Source: Ureibacillus sinduriensis BLB-1 = JCM 15800 (GTDB lineage Bacteria > Bacillota > Bacilli > Bacillales_A > Planococcaceae). From it: DNA of 64,000 nt. The first letter of the stretch is position 1. Every line of letters starts with the position of its first letter. The notes under the pieces are model-generated. The model searched no databases and had not been told where the DNA came from. It saw nothing but the letters and a program-made list of their open reading frames with translations. The stretch covers positions 62,001 through 126,000 of the forward strand of contig NZ_JPVO01000051.1 of the NCBI RefSeq assembly GCF_000772955.1, read 5' to 3'. The translations under genes and the position numbers were made by a program. Shown piece after piece: positions 19,694 to 29,305 of the stretch.

Positions 19694-19722
19694 ATTATAT
19701 AAACATCAATATTAAAATGCAA
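19694..19722 (-). promoter_or_regulatory. Sigma-A promoter of the ctsR operon
   Basis: TTGCAT (19717-19722) and perfect TATAAT (19694-19699), spacing exactly 17 nt, on the minus strand. It directly abuts the CtsR operator. Confidence 0.8.
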
Positions 19723-19744
19723 ATCAAATGCCTCTGCTTTTTCA

Positions 19745-19782
19745 AAACAAAAAGGCGGCCTCATACTGAATCGAGACCACCT
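19745..19782 (-). terminator. Terminator after the DUF4870 gene
   Basis: AGGTGGTCTC / GAGGCCGCCT on the minus strand (19773-19782 with 19753-19762; one mismatched pair), followed by TTTTTG. It lies downstream of the gene at 19914-20219 and before the ctsR promoter. Confidence 0.75.
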
Positions 19783-19913
19783 CTTATATATACTCACCAA
19801 GAACATCGCGATTAAGAAATAGCCCAAAAAGTATTTAACAATTACTTTTGGTTCACTTCTAAGTATGATGTTACTTTCTTCAATCTAAACCCTACTATTT
19901 ACAATTCCTATAC

Positions 19914-20219
19914 TTAAACCCAACGACCGACAATCGGATAATTCCATCGCTCGTCAATAAGTGCTTTTACAATTCCTATAATCGGAACAATAATTGTCAT
20001 GATTCCAAAAACAATTAAAAACGGGATTCCAATTAAAATTACACTTAGGAAGCTTGAAATTAGAATTAAAACCCACATGACCGCCTGGAATAATAAAGCC
20101 TGAATCGAAAGTCGCTTTATTTCCTCTTCCGAGCTTAATAAGAAGAACAAAATTGGTACCAGAACCGGCAGGAAAAATGCACTAGCATGTATAATTACCT
20201 TGCCCCATTTGCTTTCCAT
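19914..20219 (-). CDS. DUF4870 family small membrane protein
   Basis: 101 residues with three hydrophobic segments (about 10-28, 42-60 and 63-85) and a short acidic stretch SSEEEIKRL. The pattern of a first span, a polar helix leading to HALLFQ-type residues (here QALLFQAV), and a closing FGIMTIIVPIIG span is that of DUF4870/Tic20-like proteins. Function unknown. No ribosome-binding site stronger than AAAGGTTGATCGAT precedes the ATG. It appears to be a single-gene unit ended by its own terminator. Confidence 0.75.
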   Translation of the reverse strand: MESKWGKVIIHASAFFLPVLVPILFFLLSSEEEIKRLSIQALLFQAVMWVLILISSFLSVILIGIPFLIVFGIMTIIVPIIGIVKALIDERWNYPIVGRWV

Positions 20220-20332
20220 CTATCGATCAACCTTTCTTTTACATAGTCATTTTTGTATATAGTACTTTTACGGCTAAATCTAAAAATGGTTTCAAATTAA
20301 CTTTGTTTTTTTAGGAATCTATGATGGCCAAC

Positions 20333-20522
20333 AAAAAAACCCGCATAAACACATGCGGGCACAGACTGTTGACAAACGCTTTCATCCTGCGTTGGTTGTC
20401 TGCCTAGTTTTTCAAGATAGTCCGGGCACCTTCATTAAAGGGATACCTAAATAGCGTATGGACAAAGTCAAATATCGACTACGCCTACTACTCTCGGGAC
20501 TTGTATAAAAATACGGGCATCG
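20333..20522 (-). ncRNA. Structured 3'-region ending in an intrinsic terminator (candidate RNA)
   Basis: About 190 nt follow the stop of the gene at 20523-20759. On the minus strand it contains a hairpin GCGTA...TACGC, then a long arm GGCAGAC...AACGC paired with GCGTT...GTCTGTGCC. It ends in a strong terminator CCCGCAT / ATGCGGG (20353-20359 with 20340-20346) with a run of seven T. The amount of structure exceeds what a terminator needs. I recognise no family; it could be a 3'UTR-derived RNA or just a long UTR. Confidence 0.35.
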
Positions 20523-20759
20523 TTATTTAAAGTCTTTTTTCTTTGTTCCCACCGGCTTCGGATCTGGCTTTTTTTCATCGTCGTGCGGGAATAGAATATA
20601 AGCAATGAATCCAGAGAAAAGCGTTGCAATGACCACGAGCAAAACGCCATCCCTTGTTGAAACCTCTTGAAAGTAATTTTTTAACATCATTATCGCCCCA
20701 ACACAAACAATCACCATCGATGGAATGACAAATTTAAACCGGCGTTTCTCCATTCTCAA
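20523..20759 (-). CDS. Small two-span membrane protein, unknown function
   Basis: 78 residues: a basic N terminus (MRMEKRRFKF), two hydrophobic segments (about 11-29 and 38-57) and a highly charged C-terminal tail rich in Lys, Asp and Pro (DDEKKPDPKPVGTKK). I do not recognise the family. A start at the second ATG (MEKRRFKF) is also possible. The charged cytosolic tail resembles many small Bacillales membrane proteins. It is followed by the structured region at 20333-20522. Confidence 0.6.
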   Translation of the reverse strand: MRMEKRRFKFVIPSMVIVCVGAIMMLKNYFQEVSTRDGVLLVVIATLFSGFIAYILFPHDDEKKPDPKPVGTKKKDFK

Positions 20760-20985
20760 ACTTCCTTTACTATTTTTAATCTATATTACATTTGACATTT
20801 CTTCGTTATCCGAACACCTCGTATTTTACATGGGATAAATTTAAAATACAAATTGAGGTACATTCATTAATCAAATAAATGATTATTCAATATATTAATC
20901 TCAAATCTTTGTGGCATATGTCAACATACTTAATGTATCATGGATATAAAGTATCATTACATATAATAGTAGAACGGAGAATATA

Positions 20986-22296
20986 ATGTCTATCTTTAGA
21001 AAGAATCTACAAAAACGTAATTCCCATTACTTCGAAGTAGATAAATACATAAATGATGTTCAATTAAATCTTTCTGCCCACCCTGTTTTAATGGATCAAC
21101 TTCAACTGATCAACCTAACAAAGGAAGATTTAGCGATATTAAAACAGCTGAAACCTTTTACAGAACAATTTATTCCGGAAATGGTCAACCAATTTTACGA
21201 TGTGCTGATGAAGAGCCCTCATCTCATGGGTATTATTAATCAGCATTCGAAAATTGAACGGCTGAAAGTAAAATTATCAAAACATTTATCTGAAATTTTC
21301 GACAGCAAGATTGATGATGATTATATAAAACGGAGAACTACGATCGCTGCCACCCATGTACGCATTGGATTGGAGTCGGAATGGTATTTAAGCGCGTTCC
21401 AATCCCTGACGACCGCTTTTACAAATTTTATTAGTGAGCTGGATCTTTCGAAAGACGATTCTCTAAAGGCGATCAATGCTTTCTCTAAAATTATCAATTT
21501 TGAACAGCAACTAGTTATCAAAGCCTATGAAGCCGAGCAGCAAAGGATCCGTATGGAAGATGAGGCAATCAAAAATGCAATCCTCTCCACAGTTCAAAAT
21601 ACTGCGGCCGAATTAAATGCGATCAGTCAAGAAACGACAGCTTCTCTATATGGCATTTCTTCACAATCAGGAAGTATTGCAACAGCTACAAATCAAGGAT
21701 TGGATTTCGTTGCGGATACGGAGGATAAATCGAAGCTCGGAAAAACTCAGTTAGAAACACAAACCCAGTTGATGCATGTAATTTTGGAAAGTGTAGATAC
21801 GCTCGAAAAGTCTATGAGCAATTTACGTATTTCATCTCAAAAAATCTCCGAAATTGTCGCACTTGTAACAGGGATTGCGGACCAGACAAATTTATTGGCA
21901 TTAAATGCATCCATTGAAGCTGCACGTGCCGGAGAGCATGGGAAGGGCTTTGCGGTAGTGGCGGAGGAAGTGAGAAAATTAGCGGAAGAAACGAAAAGCG
22001 CAGTTTCAAACGTTTCTCATTTAATCCATGAAACAGAGTCAAACATTGAAAGTATGACTACCTCAGTCAATAACGTTGATGTTCAAGTACAAAGAAGTGT
22101 GCAAACCCAGCAAAGCTTGGAAGAATCTTTTAACTCGATCGCAAAAGCAGTCTCTGGTATTAAAGAACAATATACAAATACAACAACAGATATCACGAAG
22201 ATTTCACAATTGATCAACGGATTAACAGACAGCGCATCACAAGTCTCCTCTTCATCAGACTCTTTGCTTAGCGTTGTACATGAATTAACCGATTAA
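20986..22296 (+). CDS. hemAT: HemAT-type globin-coupled aerotaxis transducer
   Basis: 436 residues. The N-terminal protoglobin domain (about 30-185) has a candidate proximal haem ligand His124 in [18 protein letters not shown] and a distal-side Tyr71 in [11 protein letters not shown], matching His123 and Tyr70 of Bacillus HemAT. No transmembrane segments are present. The C-terminal methyl-accepting domain contains the signalling hairpin [18 protein letters not shown]. HemAT senses oxygen and signals through CheA/CheW. Start ATG 20986 with AACGGAGAATATA upstream; monocistronic. Confidence 0.95.
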   Translation: MSIFRKNLQKRNSHYFEVDKYINDVQLNLSAHPVLMDQLQLINLTKEDLAILKQLKPFTEQFIPEMVNQFYDVLMKSPHLMGIINQHSKIERLKVKLSKHLSEIFDSKIDDDYIKRRTTIAATHVRIGLESEWYLSAFQSLTTAFTNFISELDLSKDDSLKAINAFSKIINFEQQLVIKAYEAEQQRIRMEDEAIKNAILSTVQNTAAELNAISQETTASLYGISSQSGSIATATNQGLDFVADTEDKSKLGKTQLETQTQLMHVILESVDTLEKSMSNLRISSQKISEIVALVTGIADQTNLLALNASIEAARAGEHGKGFAVVAEEVRKLAEETKSAVSNVSHLIHETESNIESMTTSVNNVDVQVQRSVQTQQSLEESFNSIAKAVSGIKEQYTNTTTDITKISQLINGLTDSASQVSSSSDSLLSVVHELTD

Positions 22297-22321
22297 TAAT
22301 GGCTCTATCGTTTAATAAAAT

Positions 22322-22366
22322 GAACCTTCTCCAATCCGATACGAGGATTGGGAAGGTTCTCTCTTT
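22322..22366. terminator. Bidirectional terminator between hemAT and the thioesterase gene
   Basis: Near-perfect stem GAACCTTCTCCAATCC / GGATTGGGAAGGTTC (22322-22337 with 22345-22359). T-rich sequence follows on the plus strand, and A residues precede it, giving T on the minus strand. It serves both convergent genes. Confidence 0.88.
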
Positions 22367-22872
22367 TATTCAAGGTTTTCCAATAATCTTCTACGTTCCA
22401 GCGTACTTTGCCTTTTGGCTTTCCGCAATTCCCTGCGAGTCGTTCCCGTTTCAAAAAGCTGGCGTTCCCGTTCTGTTTCAGGATAGACTTTCGGGACTTG
22501 TATAGGCTTTCCGGATTCATCAACTGCCACCATTGTGACAAATGATTCTGTAGTAAGTTTAAGTTCACCCGTTTTAATGTTTTGTGCCATCACACGGACG
22601 TAAACTTCCATCGAAGAACGCCCTGTCGATGTAACCATGGCTTCTAATTCTAGAATGTCCCCAGCGTAAGCGGGAGATATAAAGTCAACGGAGTCAAAGG
22701 AAGCTGTTACTACCTCGGATTTTGCATGCTTCATAGAGGTGATGGCTGCAATCTCATCGATATAAGCCAATACTTTTCCTCCGAATATGGAATGATGATG
22801 ATTTGTATCTGGCGGTAATACAAGGTGTGTCTTAAAAGAACGAGAATAACTTATCGGCACTTCATTTGTCAT
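22366..22872 (-). CDS. Acyl-CoA thioesterase, hotdog fold (YkhA type)
   Basis: 168 residues with a single hotdog domain. The active-site region is NHHHSIFGGKVLAYIDEIAAI, where the Asp/Glu positions match acyl-CoA thioesterase II-like YkhA. VDFISPAYAGDILELEAMV is the conserved second strand. It hydrolyses acyl-CoA esters; the natural substrate is not evident. The basic C-terminal tail (residues about 140-168) is longer than the fold requires. GGAGGGTCAAT precedes the ATG. Confidence 0.85.
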   Translation of the reverse strand: MTNEVPISYSRSFKTHLVLPPDTNHHHSIFGGKVLAYIDEIAAITSMKHAKSEVVTASFDSVDFISPAYAGDILELEAMVTSTGRSSMEVYVRVMAQNIKTGELKLTTESFVTMVAVDESGKPIQVPKVYPETERERQLFETGTTRRELRKAKRQSTLERRRLLENLE

Positions 22873-22975
22873 ATTGACCCTCCACTGCTCCTCTTCGGTG
22901 ATATCAAAATTATATTTGCACTTAAAACTATTGTATCACTATAATGTAGTACTCACTCTTATGTAGAGTATCCTA

Positions 22976-23947
22976 TTAATTAAAAAAGTCAATCACCTCA
23001 GAAATTCCAGATGGGAAAACCGGGCCAATATCTAAAACAAATTCGACGAGATCAAATAATTCAATTATGTTCGTTAAGGATGTAATATCAATTAAATTTT
23101 GGACTTCAAGGGCATCTTTTACAATTTTTTGAATCGCAACAATTAATGCATAGTCTTTTCCGTTATTGAAAATTTTTTCTTTAATCAAATGATGGTATAG
23201 AGATGAAATTTCATCCATTTTCGATTCTTCCGTTGCAGCCAAGGCCAGCACACCCAAATAAGGATAATGAAGCTTTCTTACTTTTACTCCACGTTCCAGT
23301 AGTTCCTCCCTTAGCTTCACCACGTATTGCAGCAGCAACTTATTGTAGTCCGAACTATAGACCGTCATGATCTGGGCTAACGCTTGAAGATGATTGCCCA
23401 TCGTAAAATGGTTACTCCTCAAATCATTGTAATATTTCAGAATTGTATCCGCCTGTTTCTTTGGCTGTTCATTCGAATCGGTAGTCAGAAAAACCGCATA
23501 AGGAATATCTTCTTTGGACGTGAGGATACGTTGGTTTCGGTTCATTTCATCAAACAATCTCTTCGCTCTTTGTGCGTGTTCCAACTGATTTTGTTGTAAA
23601 AACAATGCCCCTATAATACGATGTGCCGATTTTTTAAATCTCGCCTGATTCAACATTCCGTCCTTCACTATTATATTTTGAACTTCCTTTTCCATATCCT
23701 CGTGCCAAAGGAGATGGTAGGCGAGTTTATAACCCGTTCTTAATTCCAACTGTACCGGCAAAGAGTTTTTGCCCTTGTTTCGAATCCTCTCCAAGACCTT
23801 TTCCAATGCGACCCCGCTAAATTGCCTTTTAGCGAGTGTGTATTTGCTAGCAAGAGAAAGCATTAACTGAAGATCTTGACCACCAGTATAATTAAAAATA
23901 CGATTATAATTATCTATAAACGCCTTTATAAATTGGTCATCTTTCAT
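22976..23947 (-). CDS. DUF4003 family protein
   Basis: 323 residues from ATG 23947 (MKDDQFIKAFIDNYNRIF), which has GGGAGTGA upstream; the 28 preceding open codons overlap the terminator of the next gene and are rejected. The protein is soluble and helical, without signal peptide or membrane spans. The N-terminal half with LASKYTLAKRQFSG and LELRTGYKLAYHLL resembles DUF4003. Function unknown; it probably forms a helical-repeat scaffold. It stands alone between terminators. Confidence 0.7.
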   Translation of the reverse strand: MKDDQFIKAFIDNYNRIFNYTGGQDLQLMLSLASKYTLAKRQFSGVALEKVLERIRNKGKNSLPVQLELRTGYKLAYHLLWHEDMEKEVQNIIVKDGMLNQARFKKSAHRIIGALFLQQNQLEHAQRAKRLFDEMNRNQRILTSKEDIPYAVFLTTDSNEQPKKQADTILKYYNDLRSNHFTMGNHLQALAQIMTVYSSDYNKLLLQYVVKLREELLERGVKVRKLHYPYLGVLALAATEESKMDEISSLYHHLIKEKIFNNGKDYALIVAIQKIVKDALEVQNLIDITSLTNIIELFDLVEFVLDIGPVFPSGISEVIDFFN

Positions 23948-24002
23948 AAAAAAATCACTCCCTTCTTTTTCTACGCCGAATGGGTTAAATAGTTTCAAAA
24001 AG

Positions 24003-24043
24003 AAAAGCCTTTCGCTAGTAAATTCCAGCAAAAGGCTTCTTTT
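24003..24043 (-). terminator. Terminator after the copper-amine-oxidase-N-domain protein
   Basis: Minus-strand stem AAGCCTTTTGCTGG / CTAGCGAAAGGCTT (24025-24038 with 24005-24018), two imperfect pairs, followed by TTCTTTTT. Confidence 0.8.
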
Positions 24044-24069
24044 ATTTTAGATTCATCTCTTTTTTTGTA

Positions 24070-25977
24070 TTATTCCGTCTCTACATAGATAGCTAGCGGC
24101 AAATTGCTTCCACCGGCATGCATTACTTCGAGACGAATCACTTCAGAACTGCCTTGCACCAAATGGCCAGGAAGCTCTAAATACTCGGTTCCCGGTCTTA
24201 GTGTGGGAATCAAATAGACTTGTCCATTTATTTTAATGGCCCCACTATAGAATCCACCACGTCCAGACAATTTCAGTTTTACCTTTTGGGCTTGTCCAGT
24301 TGGGTTATCTATCGGGATATTCACCAAATAGTTGATGCCAAAATGACCCGAATTCCCCATTATTCCATTAGGATGCTGCATGGAACTTTCTTCATTGAGT
24401 AAATGGTCTGTTTTTCCATTTGAAATGCTGTAGCCTACCTCGGAAGTACCAATTGTGTAAGTTGGAAACTCCGAAAGTATCGTTGAGCTTGACCAAACAC
24501 CTCTCGGATGCGGCGCTTGAGGATTCACAGGCACCGGTTCCGAATGAATTGAAGTCAAATCTTCGTTACTTTTAGAAAGTACTGTTCGAATTATATAGTT
24601 GCTTTCACTGCTGCCGATTGGCTGAATATCCAAATCATGAAGGAACCCGATAATATACGTATTATACAAATCATATGATTCTATGATTTTCGTTTCACCT
24701 GGACCGATCGTGACTCCATTGCTCTCGGATTGATTTAGCTTGTCATTTAGAACGCCATCAGCAATTGGTAATCCTATATCATAATTAATCCAACTGTTCC
24801 CGCTTGTTTTAAATACTCCCTCCGACTTTGTTACTTTCAAACTTGTTGTTGTCGAAGTATTTTCTATAGTAATTCCTAGAACTATATCTCTTCCAAGGTT
24901 ATTGTGGTGCCATCCAAAAACTCGATGCTCATTCAACGCTTCGGTAGATTGTACCTTTTGTTGTGAAAGTGTGGCAGTTGAATTTGATATTAAATTAGGA
25001 GTTAATGACTCAGGATTATCACTTACCAATAATGTACGATTACCCGTTAAACTGGCATTTGGTGTTGCCTGTGGCACCTTTGTGGAACCAAAGGATTTTT
25101 CTAGAAACTCGCTTGTGAACATATACTCGTACAAATATATGTACATTTCTTTCTGCTTTTCAAGATATCTCAAGTTCCCGCCCGGTCCGAATGCATTCAC
25201 GATGAAATGCACAGGAACATACATTTTGCCGGACTGTTTAAATGGTTTCTCGTTTATTGTAACTGTTTCATTATTGACCAGAACGTTATTGCTTCCGTTA
25301 GTAAAAACAAAAATCAATCCCGAAATCTGTAATTCAAATTGTTGATCTGAAATCCACTTTCCTGAAGAATTTTCGAGATTTTCATGGAAATACTGTGCCG
25401 GAATATAAGATCTGCCCAGTTTCGAAAGTATGGGATCACCCATTATGATTCGTTTATTATTTATATGTAAATAATATGGGTCACTCATTTCGGAATCGTT
25501 TTGCGGTTTGTCATCAAAAGCAATATCTACCCTTTGCGACTTTGAATTCCATATTACGTCTCCACCGAAGTTTTCACTCAAAAATCGAATCGGTACATAA
25601 GTTCTATTTTTGTATATGAACGGGGCAACACTTACAGAAACCGTAGTCCCATTAACTTTGGCCTTTTTTGAATTTAATGTTACATCCACCTTGCTTCCAT
25701 CTTTCACGGCACTGGCCGTCAATGTCTTCTTATCCCAATTTACAGTTGCACCGATGATTTCATAAAAGTCCCTCATGGGTAAAAACAGTGAACCAGACTT
25801 GTTTACTATTGGCGCATTAAAAGTGACCTTCTTGCCATTAACGACAATCGTCACATTATTTTTTAGATAAATCCCATTGCCCGCATATTGGCTGGCTAAT
25901 GCTTTCTCATGGCTGAACAAAAAAAGTGACATAGCGACTAGCATTGTTATAATACCGAACTTTTTAATATAATTCAT
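24070..25977 (-). CDS. Secreted protein with copper amine oxidase N-terminal-like domains
   Basis: 635 residues from ATG 25977 (MNYIKKFGIITMLVAMS); the N terminus is a signal peptide with a likely cleavage after KALA. Four stalk-type segments follow: two consecutive copies (VTFNAPIVNKSGSLFLPMRDF and IYKNRTYVPIRFLSENFGGD) and two weaker ones near residues 200-300, all PF07833-like. The C-terminal half (about 320-635) is beta-rich and unassigned. These domains occur in Bacillales cell-surface proteins without amine oxidase activity. The upstream AAGGAG is about 16 nt from this ATG, so the start is uncertain. Confidence 0.7.
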   Translation of the reverse strand: MNYIKKFGIITMLVAMSLFLFSHEKALASQYAGNGIYLKNNVTIVVNGKKVTFNAPIVNKSGSLFLPMRDFYEIIGATVNWDKKTLTASAVKDGSKVDVTLNSKKAKVNGTTVSVSVAPFIYKNRTYVPIRFLSENFGGDVIWNSKSQRVDIAFDDKPQNDSEMSDPYYLHINNKRIIMGDPILSKLGRSYIPAQYFHENLENSSGKWISDQQFELQISGLIFVFTNGSNNVLVNNETVTINEKPFKQSGKMYVPVHFIVNAFGPGGNLRYLEKQKEMYIYLYEYMFTSEFLEKSFGSTKVPQATPNASLTGNRTLLVSDNPESLTPNLISNSTATLSQQKVQSTEALNEHRVFGWHHNNLGRDIVLGITIENTSTTTSLKVTKSEGVFKTSGNSWINYDIGLPIADGVLNDKLNQSESNGVTIGPGETKIIESYDLYNTYIIGFLHDLDIQPIGSSESNYIIRTVLSKSNEDLTSIHSEPVPVNPQAPHPRGVWSSSTILSEFPTYTIGTSEVGYSISNGKTDHLLNEESSMQHPNGIMGNSGHFGINYLVNIPIDNPTGQAQKVKLKLSGRGGFYSGAIKINGQVYLIPTLRPGTEYLELPGHLVQGSSEVIRLEVMHAGGSNLPLAIYVETE

Positions 25978-26094
25978 TTTTTCTTTTGAAGAACTCCTTT
26001 TTTTACTTATAATCCTATCATATGTATTTTTAAACTTGGTCCTTTTGGATGAAAATCGTTCTATTGACCCCTTTAACATAGCAGGCTTTTCCGC

Positions 26095-26131
26095 GAAAAA
26101 AAGCACTCCTCCCGAAAAAGGGAAGAATGCT
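26095..26131 (-). terminator. Terminator after the aldehyde dehydrogenase operon
   Basis: Minus strand AGCATTCTTCCC / GGGAGGAGTGCT (26120-26131 with 26102-26113), one wobble and one mismatch, then seven T residues. Confidence 0.85.
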
Positions 26132-26137
26132 TTTCCA

Positions 26138-26491
26138 TTATTGCAATGTGATTAGTTCCTCATGAGTAAATGCCCTAGAACGTGTAAGGAAGCGTTTTCC
26201 CTCTACACCTTCCAATGAAAACATTCCACCCCGCCCTTCCACAACATCAATAATCAGCTGCGTGTGCTTCCAGTAGTCAAACTGGCTTTTGTGCATATAG
26301 AATTTGGCACCGCCAATCTCACCAAGCAGAATATCCGCATTCCCAAGAATTAGATCTCCCTCTGGATAACACATGGGCGAAGAACCATCACAGCACCCGC
26401 CAGATTGATGGAACATAATGGGGCCGTGTTTCTCTTTTAACCTTTCAATCAATTCAAGTGCGGCATCAGTAGCAGTTACACGTTCAACCAC
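26138..26491 (-). CDS. DUF779 family protein
   Basis: 117 residues. The cysteine-rich segment HQSGGCCDGSSPMCYPEGD is the hallmark of DUF779, a family encoded beside aldehyde dehydrogenases in many bacteria. The three cysteines and the adjacent Asp suggest a metal site; this is inferred. The gene starts 24 nt after the aldehyde dehydrogenase stop and ends at a terminator, so the two form an operon. Its biochemical role is not established. Confidence 0.85.
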   Translation of the reverse strand: MVERVTATDAALELIERLKEKHGPIMFHQSGGCCDGSSPMCYPEGDLILGNADILLGEIGGAKFYMHKSQFDYWKHTQLIIDVVEGRGGMFSLEGVEGKRFLTRSRAFTHEELITLQ

Positions 26492-26515
26492 ATGAGCCCC
26501 CCTTTTTTAAATGAA

Positions 26516-28051
26516 TTAGAAGAAGCCAAGTTTGTTAGGGCTATAGCTTACAAGCAAGTTTTTTGTTTGTTGGTAGTGTTCCAGCATCATTTTATGGTTT
26601 TCACGTCCTACACCGGACATTTTATAGCCTCCAAAGGCAGCATGTGCCGGGTAAGCGTGATAGCAATTCGTCCATACACGACCCGCTTCGATTCCACGAC
26701 CAAAGCGGTAAGCAGTATTCATGTCGCGTGTCCAAACGCCTGCACCTAGTCCATAAAGTGTATCGTTAGCGATTTCCAACGCCTCTTCCTTTGTTTTAAA
26801 CGTCGTCACCGCAACGACTGGACCGAAGATTTCTTCTTGGAAGATACGCATGCTGTTATCCCCTTTAAAGACAGTTGGTTGGATATAATAGCCATCTGCC
26901 AGGTCCCCTTCCAAAGCATTGCGGTCGCCACCCGCCAACACCTGTGCTCCTTCTTGCTTGCCGATATCTAAATAAGACAGGATTTTTTCCATTTGCTCGG
27001 AAGATGCTTGGGCACCCATCATCGTACTTGGATCCAATGGATTTCCCGTTTTAATAGCTTCCACACGCTTTAATGCTCGTTCCATAAATTTATCGTAAAT
27101 AGATTCCTGGATTAATGCACGGGATGGGCAAGTACATACTTCGCCCTGATTTAGTGCAAATAGTACAAAGCCTTCAATTGCCTTATCCAGAAATTCATCA
27201 TCTGCATCCATTACATCTTCAAAGAAGATATTTGGTGACTTCCCACCCAATTCAAGTGTTACCGGAATAATATTTTGTGAGGCATATTGCATAATTAAAC
27301 GACCTGTCGTTGTTTCACCAGTGAAGGCAATTTTCCCGATGCGCGGGTTGGAAGCAAGTGGTTTTCCAGCCTCTAATCCAAATCCATTCACTATATTCAC
27401 AACCCCCGGTGGCAATAAATCTTCAATCAACTCCATTAACACCATAATGGATGTCGGTGTTTGCTCCGCAGGTTTTAATACTACACAGTTTCCGGCTGCA
27501 AGTGCAGGTGCCAATTTCCAAACAGCCATTAGTAAAGGGAAATTCCATGGAATGATTTGTCCTACTACACCGATAGGTTCATGGAAGTGATATGCTACCG
27601 TATCGTTATCAATTTGGCTCAGTCCGCCTTCTTGTGCACGAATAGCTCCCGCAAAGTATCGGAAATGATCAACAGCAAGCGGCAAGTCGGCATTTAACGT
27701 CTCGCGAACAGCTTTCCCATTTTCCCAAGTTTCGGCAACAGCCAACAATTCCAAATTCTCTTCGATTCGATCGGCAATCTTATTTAAAATATTGGCACGT
27801 TCTGCTACAGATGTTTTACCCCAAGCCTCTTTCGCTTCATGTGCTGCGTCCAATGCCAACTCAATATCTTCTTCAGTTGAACGAGCAACTTCGGTAAAAG
27901 CCTTCCCTGTAACTGGTGTCACGTTCTCGAAGTATTGCCCTCTAACAGGTGGTGTCCATTTACCCCCGATATAATTGTCATATCGATCCTTGAAATTAAT
28001 AATCGCGCCTTCTGTGTTAGGAAATGCATAAGCCATTGTTAATACTGACAT
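26516..28051 (-). CDS. NAD-dependent aldehyde dehydrogenase (ExaC/acetaldehyde type)
   Basis: 511 residues, full-length ALDH superfamily. Catalytic cysteine in [17 protein letters not shown], general-base glutamate in [11 protein letters not shown], and the Rossmann motif [13 protein letters not shown] are all present. The DUF779 partner points to the ExaC/AldA subgroup that oxidises acetaldehyde or other small aldehydes; the substrate is inferred. Start ATG 28051 has AGGGGAGACTATAATT upstream. A 9-bp inverted repeat lies upstream at 28087-28125. Confidence 0.9.
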   Translation of the reverse strand: MSVLTMAYAFPNTEGAIINFKDRYDNYIGGKWTPPVRGQYFENVTPVTGKAFTEVARSTEEDIELALDAAHEAKEAWGKTSVAERANILNKIADRIEENLELLAVAETWENGKAVRETLNADLPLAVDHFRYFAGAIRAQEGGLSQIDNDTVAYHFHEPIGVVGQIIPWNFPLLMAVWKLAPALAAGNCVVLKPAEQTPTSIMVLMELIEDLLPPGVVNIVNGFGLEAGKPLASNPRIGKIAFTGETTTGRLIMQYASQNIIPVTLELGGKSPNIFFEDVMDADDEFLDKAIEGFVLFALNQGEVCTCPSRALIQESIYDKFMERALKRVEAIKTGNPLDPSTMMGAQASSEQMEKILSYLDIGKQEGAQVLAGGDRNALEGDLADGYYIQPTVFKGDNSMRIFQEEIFGPVVAVTTFKTKEEALEIANDTLYGLGAGVWTRDMNTAYRFGRGIEAGRVWTNCYHAYPAHAAFGGYKMSGVGRENHKMMLEHYQQTKNLLVSYSPNKLGFF

Positions 28052-28086
28052 AATTATAGTCTCCCCTTTTCAACTATTAATCTTCC

Positions 28087-28125
28087 AATACCTTTACACC
28101 GAAGTACCCCAATCTAAAAGGTATT
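28087..28125 (-). promoter_or_regulatory. Inverted repeat upstream of the aldehyde dehydrogenase
   Basis: AATACCTTT (28087-28095) and AAAGGTATT (28117-28125) are perfect 9-bp inverted repeats separated by 21 nt, 36-74 nt before the start codon. This could be an operator spaced two helical turns, or a leader hairpin. I see no recognised regulator site. The rest of 28052-28336 holds nothing else I can support. Confidence 0.35.
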
Positions 28126-28336
28126 TAGTAATATATATTGTTTGAGCTGCGAAAATATATCTAAAACTTCTATTTTTTAAAAGAAATCTTTTCGACAAAC
28201 AGATAAACTGGTAGAAAGAACATAGTGTTTAAAAGAGAACCAACAAGGAATGTTTCTGGTATATATGGTCTACAATAGTAGAGCCAATGAAAATGAATAT
28301 TGTATACTTGATTTACTACAAATTATAGGAGAGTTT

Positions 28337-29041
28337 ATGAGAATTAATAAATTTTTGAGCGAAACGGGTGTTACATCGCGCCGTGGGGCAGATAAATGGA
28401 TTGAAGCAGGACGAATCACGATTAATGGCGAACTTGCTTCCATCGGCAGTCAAGTGAACGAGGGGGATGTGGTCTGTGTAGATGGCAAACCAGTTATGAG
28501 AGAGGAAGAACTTGTCTATATTGCTTTAAATAAACCGGTAGGCATAACAAGTACAACTGAACAGCATATAAAAGGGAATGTTGTTGATTTTGTTGGGCAT
28601 TCCAAAAGAATCTTTCATATCGGGCGCCTTGATAAAGAATCCGAGGGTCTACTATTATTGACAAACGATGGGGATATTGTTAATGAAATCCTGCGTGCAG
28701 AAAATCATCATGAAAAAGAATATGTTGTTCAAGTAGACCATCCTATTACTGATGAGTTTTTAAAGAACATGGCTCTAGGTGTAGAGATTTTGGATACGAA
28801 GACTTTACCTTGCAGGGTTGAAAAAGTGTCATCTCACGTTTTTAAGATCATTTTGGAGCAAGGGTTGAACCGTCAAATCCGACGTATGTGTTCAGCTCTT
28901 GGTTATTCCGTCAAAAGACTGCAGCGAATTCGTATTATGAATATTCATCTCGGAAACCTGAAAGTAGGCCAATGGCGCGACTTAACGGCAAAAGAGAAGG
29001 ACGAGCTGTTTACTCTGTTAAAGTACCACCCGAAAAATTAA
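28337..29041 (+). CDS. rluF: 23S rRNA pseudouridine synthase RluF (RsuA/RluB family)
   Basis: 234 residues from ATG 28337 (MRINKFLSETGVTSRR) with AGGAGAG upstream; 29 open codons before it are rejected. An N-terminal S4 domain is followed by the synthase core with catalytic Asp in HIGRLDKESEGLLLLTND, and by GLNRQIRRMCSALGY, characteristic of RluF. The E. coli enzyme makes pseudouridine 2604 in 23S rRNA. It is divergent from the aldehyde dehydrogenase and stands alone. Confidence 0.88.
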   Translation: MRINKFLSETGVTSRRGADKWIEAGRITINGELASIGSQVNEGDVVCVDGKPVMREEELVYIALNKPVGITSTTEQHIKGNVVDFVGHSKRIFHIGRLDKESEGLLLLTNDGDIVNEILRAENHHEKEYVVQVDHPITDEFLKNMALGVEILDTKTLPCRVEKVSSHVFKIILEQGLNRQIRRMCSALGYSVKRLQRIRIMNIHLGNLKVGQWRDLTAKEKDELFTLLKYHPKN

Positions 29042-29277
29042 CTAGAGCTATTCTGATTACCGGGTGATGATATTCATTACCACGTCGAAATAATGGCAAA
29101 GTCAATCTCCTTCCGAGCAAACTTCATTGGTTCCAAAGAAAAGTCACGAAGGACATGCAATACTGGCCCTGCGGCTTTTATGCTATATCCTTACGACTAG
29201 GAACCACCATTTCAATGTTCTTTAGGTATGCACAAAATCGCATCATTAAAGTTCCTACAATTCAAGGCGCATAAAAA
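29042..29277. other. Intergenic stretch with no supported feature
   Basis: 236 nt between rluF and the livF terminator. No frame, hairpin or promoter stands out, and no RluF terminator is obvious. Confidence 0.5.
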
Positions 29278-29305
29278 GGGAAGCCATGATAGCTTCCCCT
29301 TTTTT
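29278..29305 (-). terminator. Terminator after livF
   Basis: GGGAAGC / GCTTCCC (29292-29298 with 29278-29284) with a 7-nt loop; on the minus strand TTTTTA follows. T-rich sequence on the plus side makes it potentially bidirectional. Confidence 0.8.

Noticed and set aside
19645-19740. CIRCE (HrcA) element near ctsR
   Set aside because: No TTAGCACTC-N9-GAGTGCTAA inverted repeat is present; the site is a CtsR heptad repeat instead.
20333-20522. 6S RNA, tmRNA or SRP RNA identity for the structured region
   Set aside because: None of the conserved sequence blocks of these RNAs could be found; kept only as an unassigned candidate.
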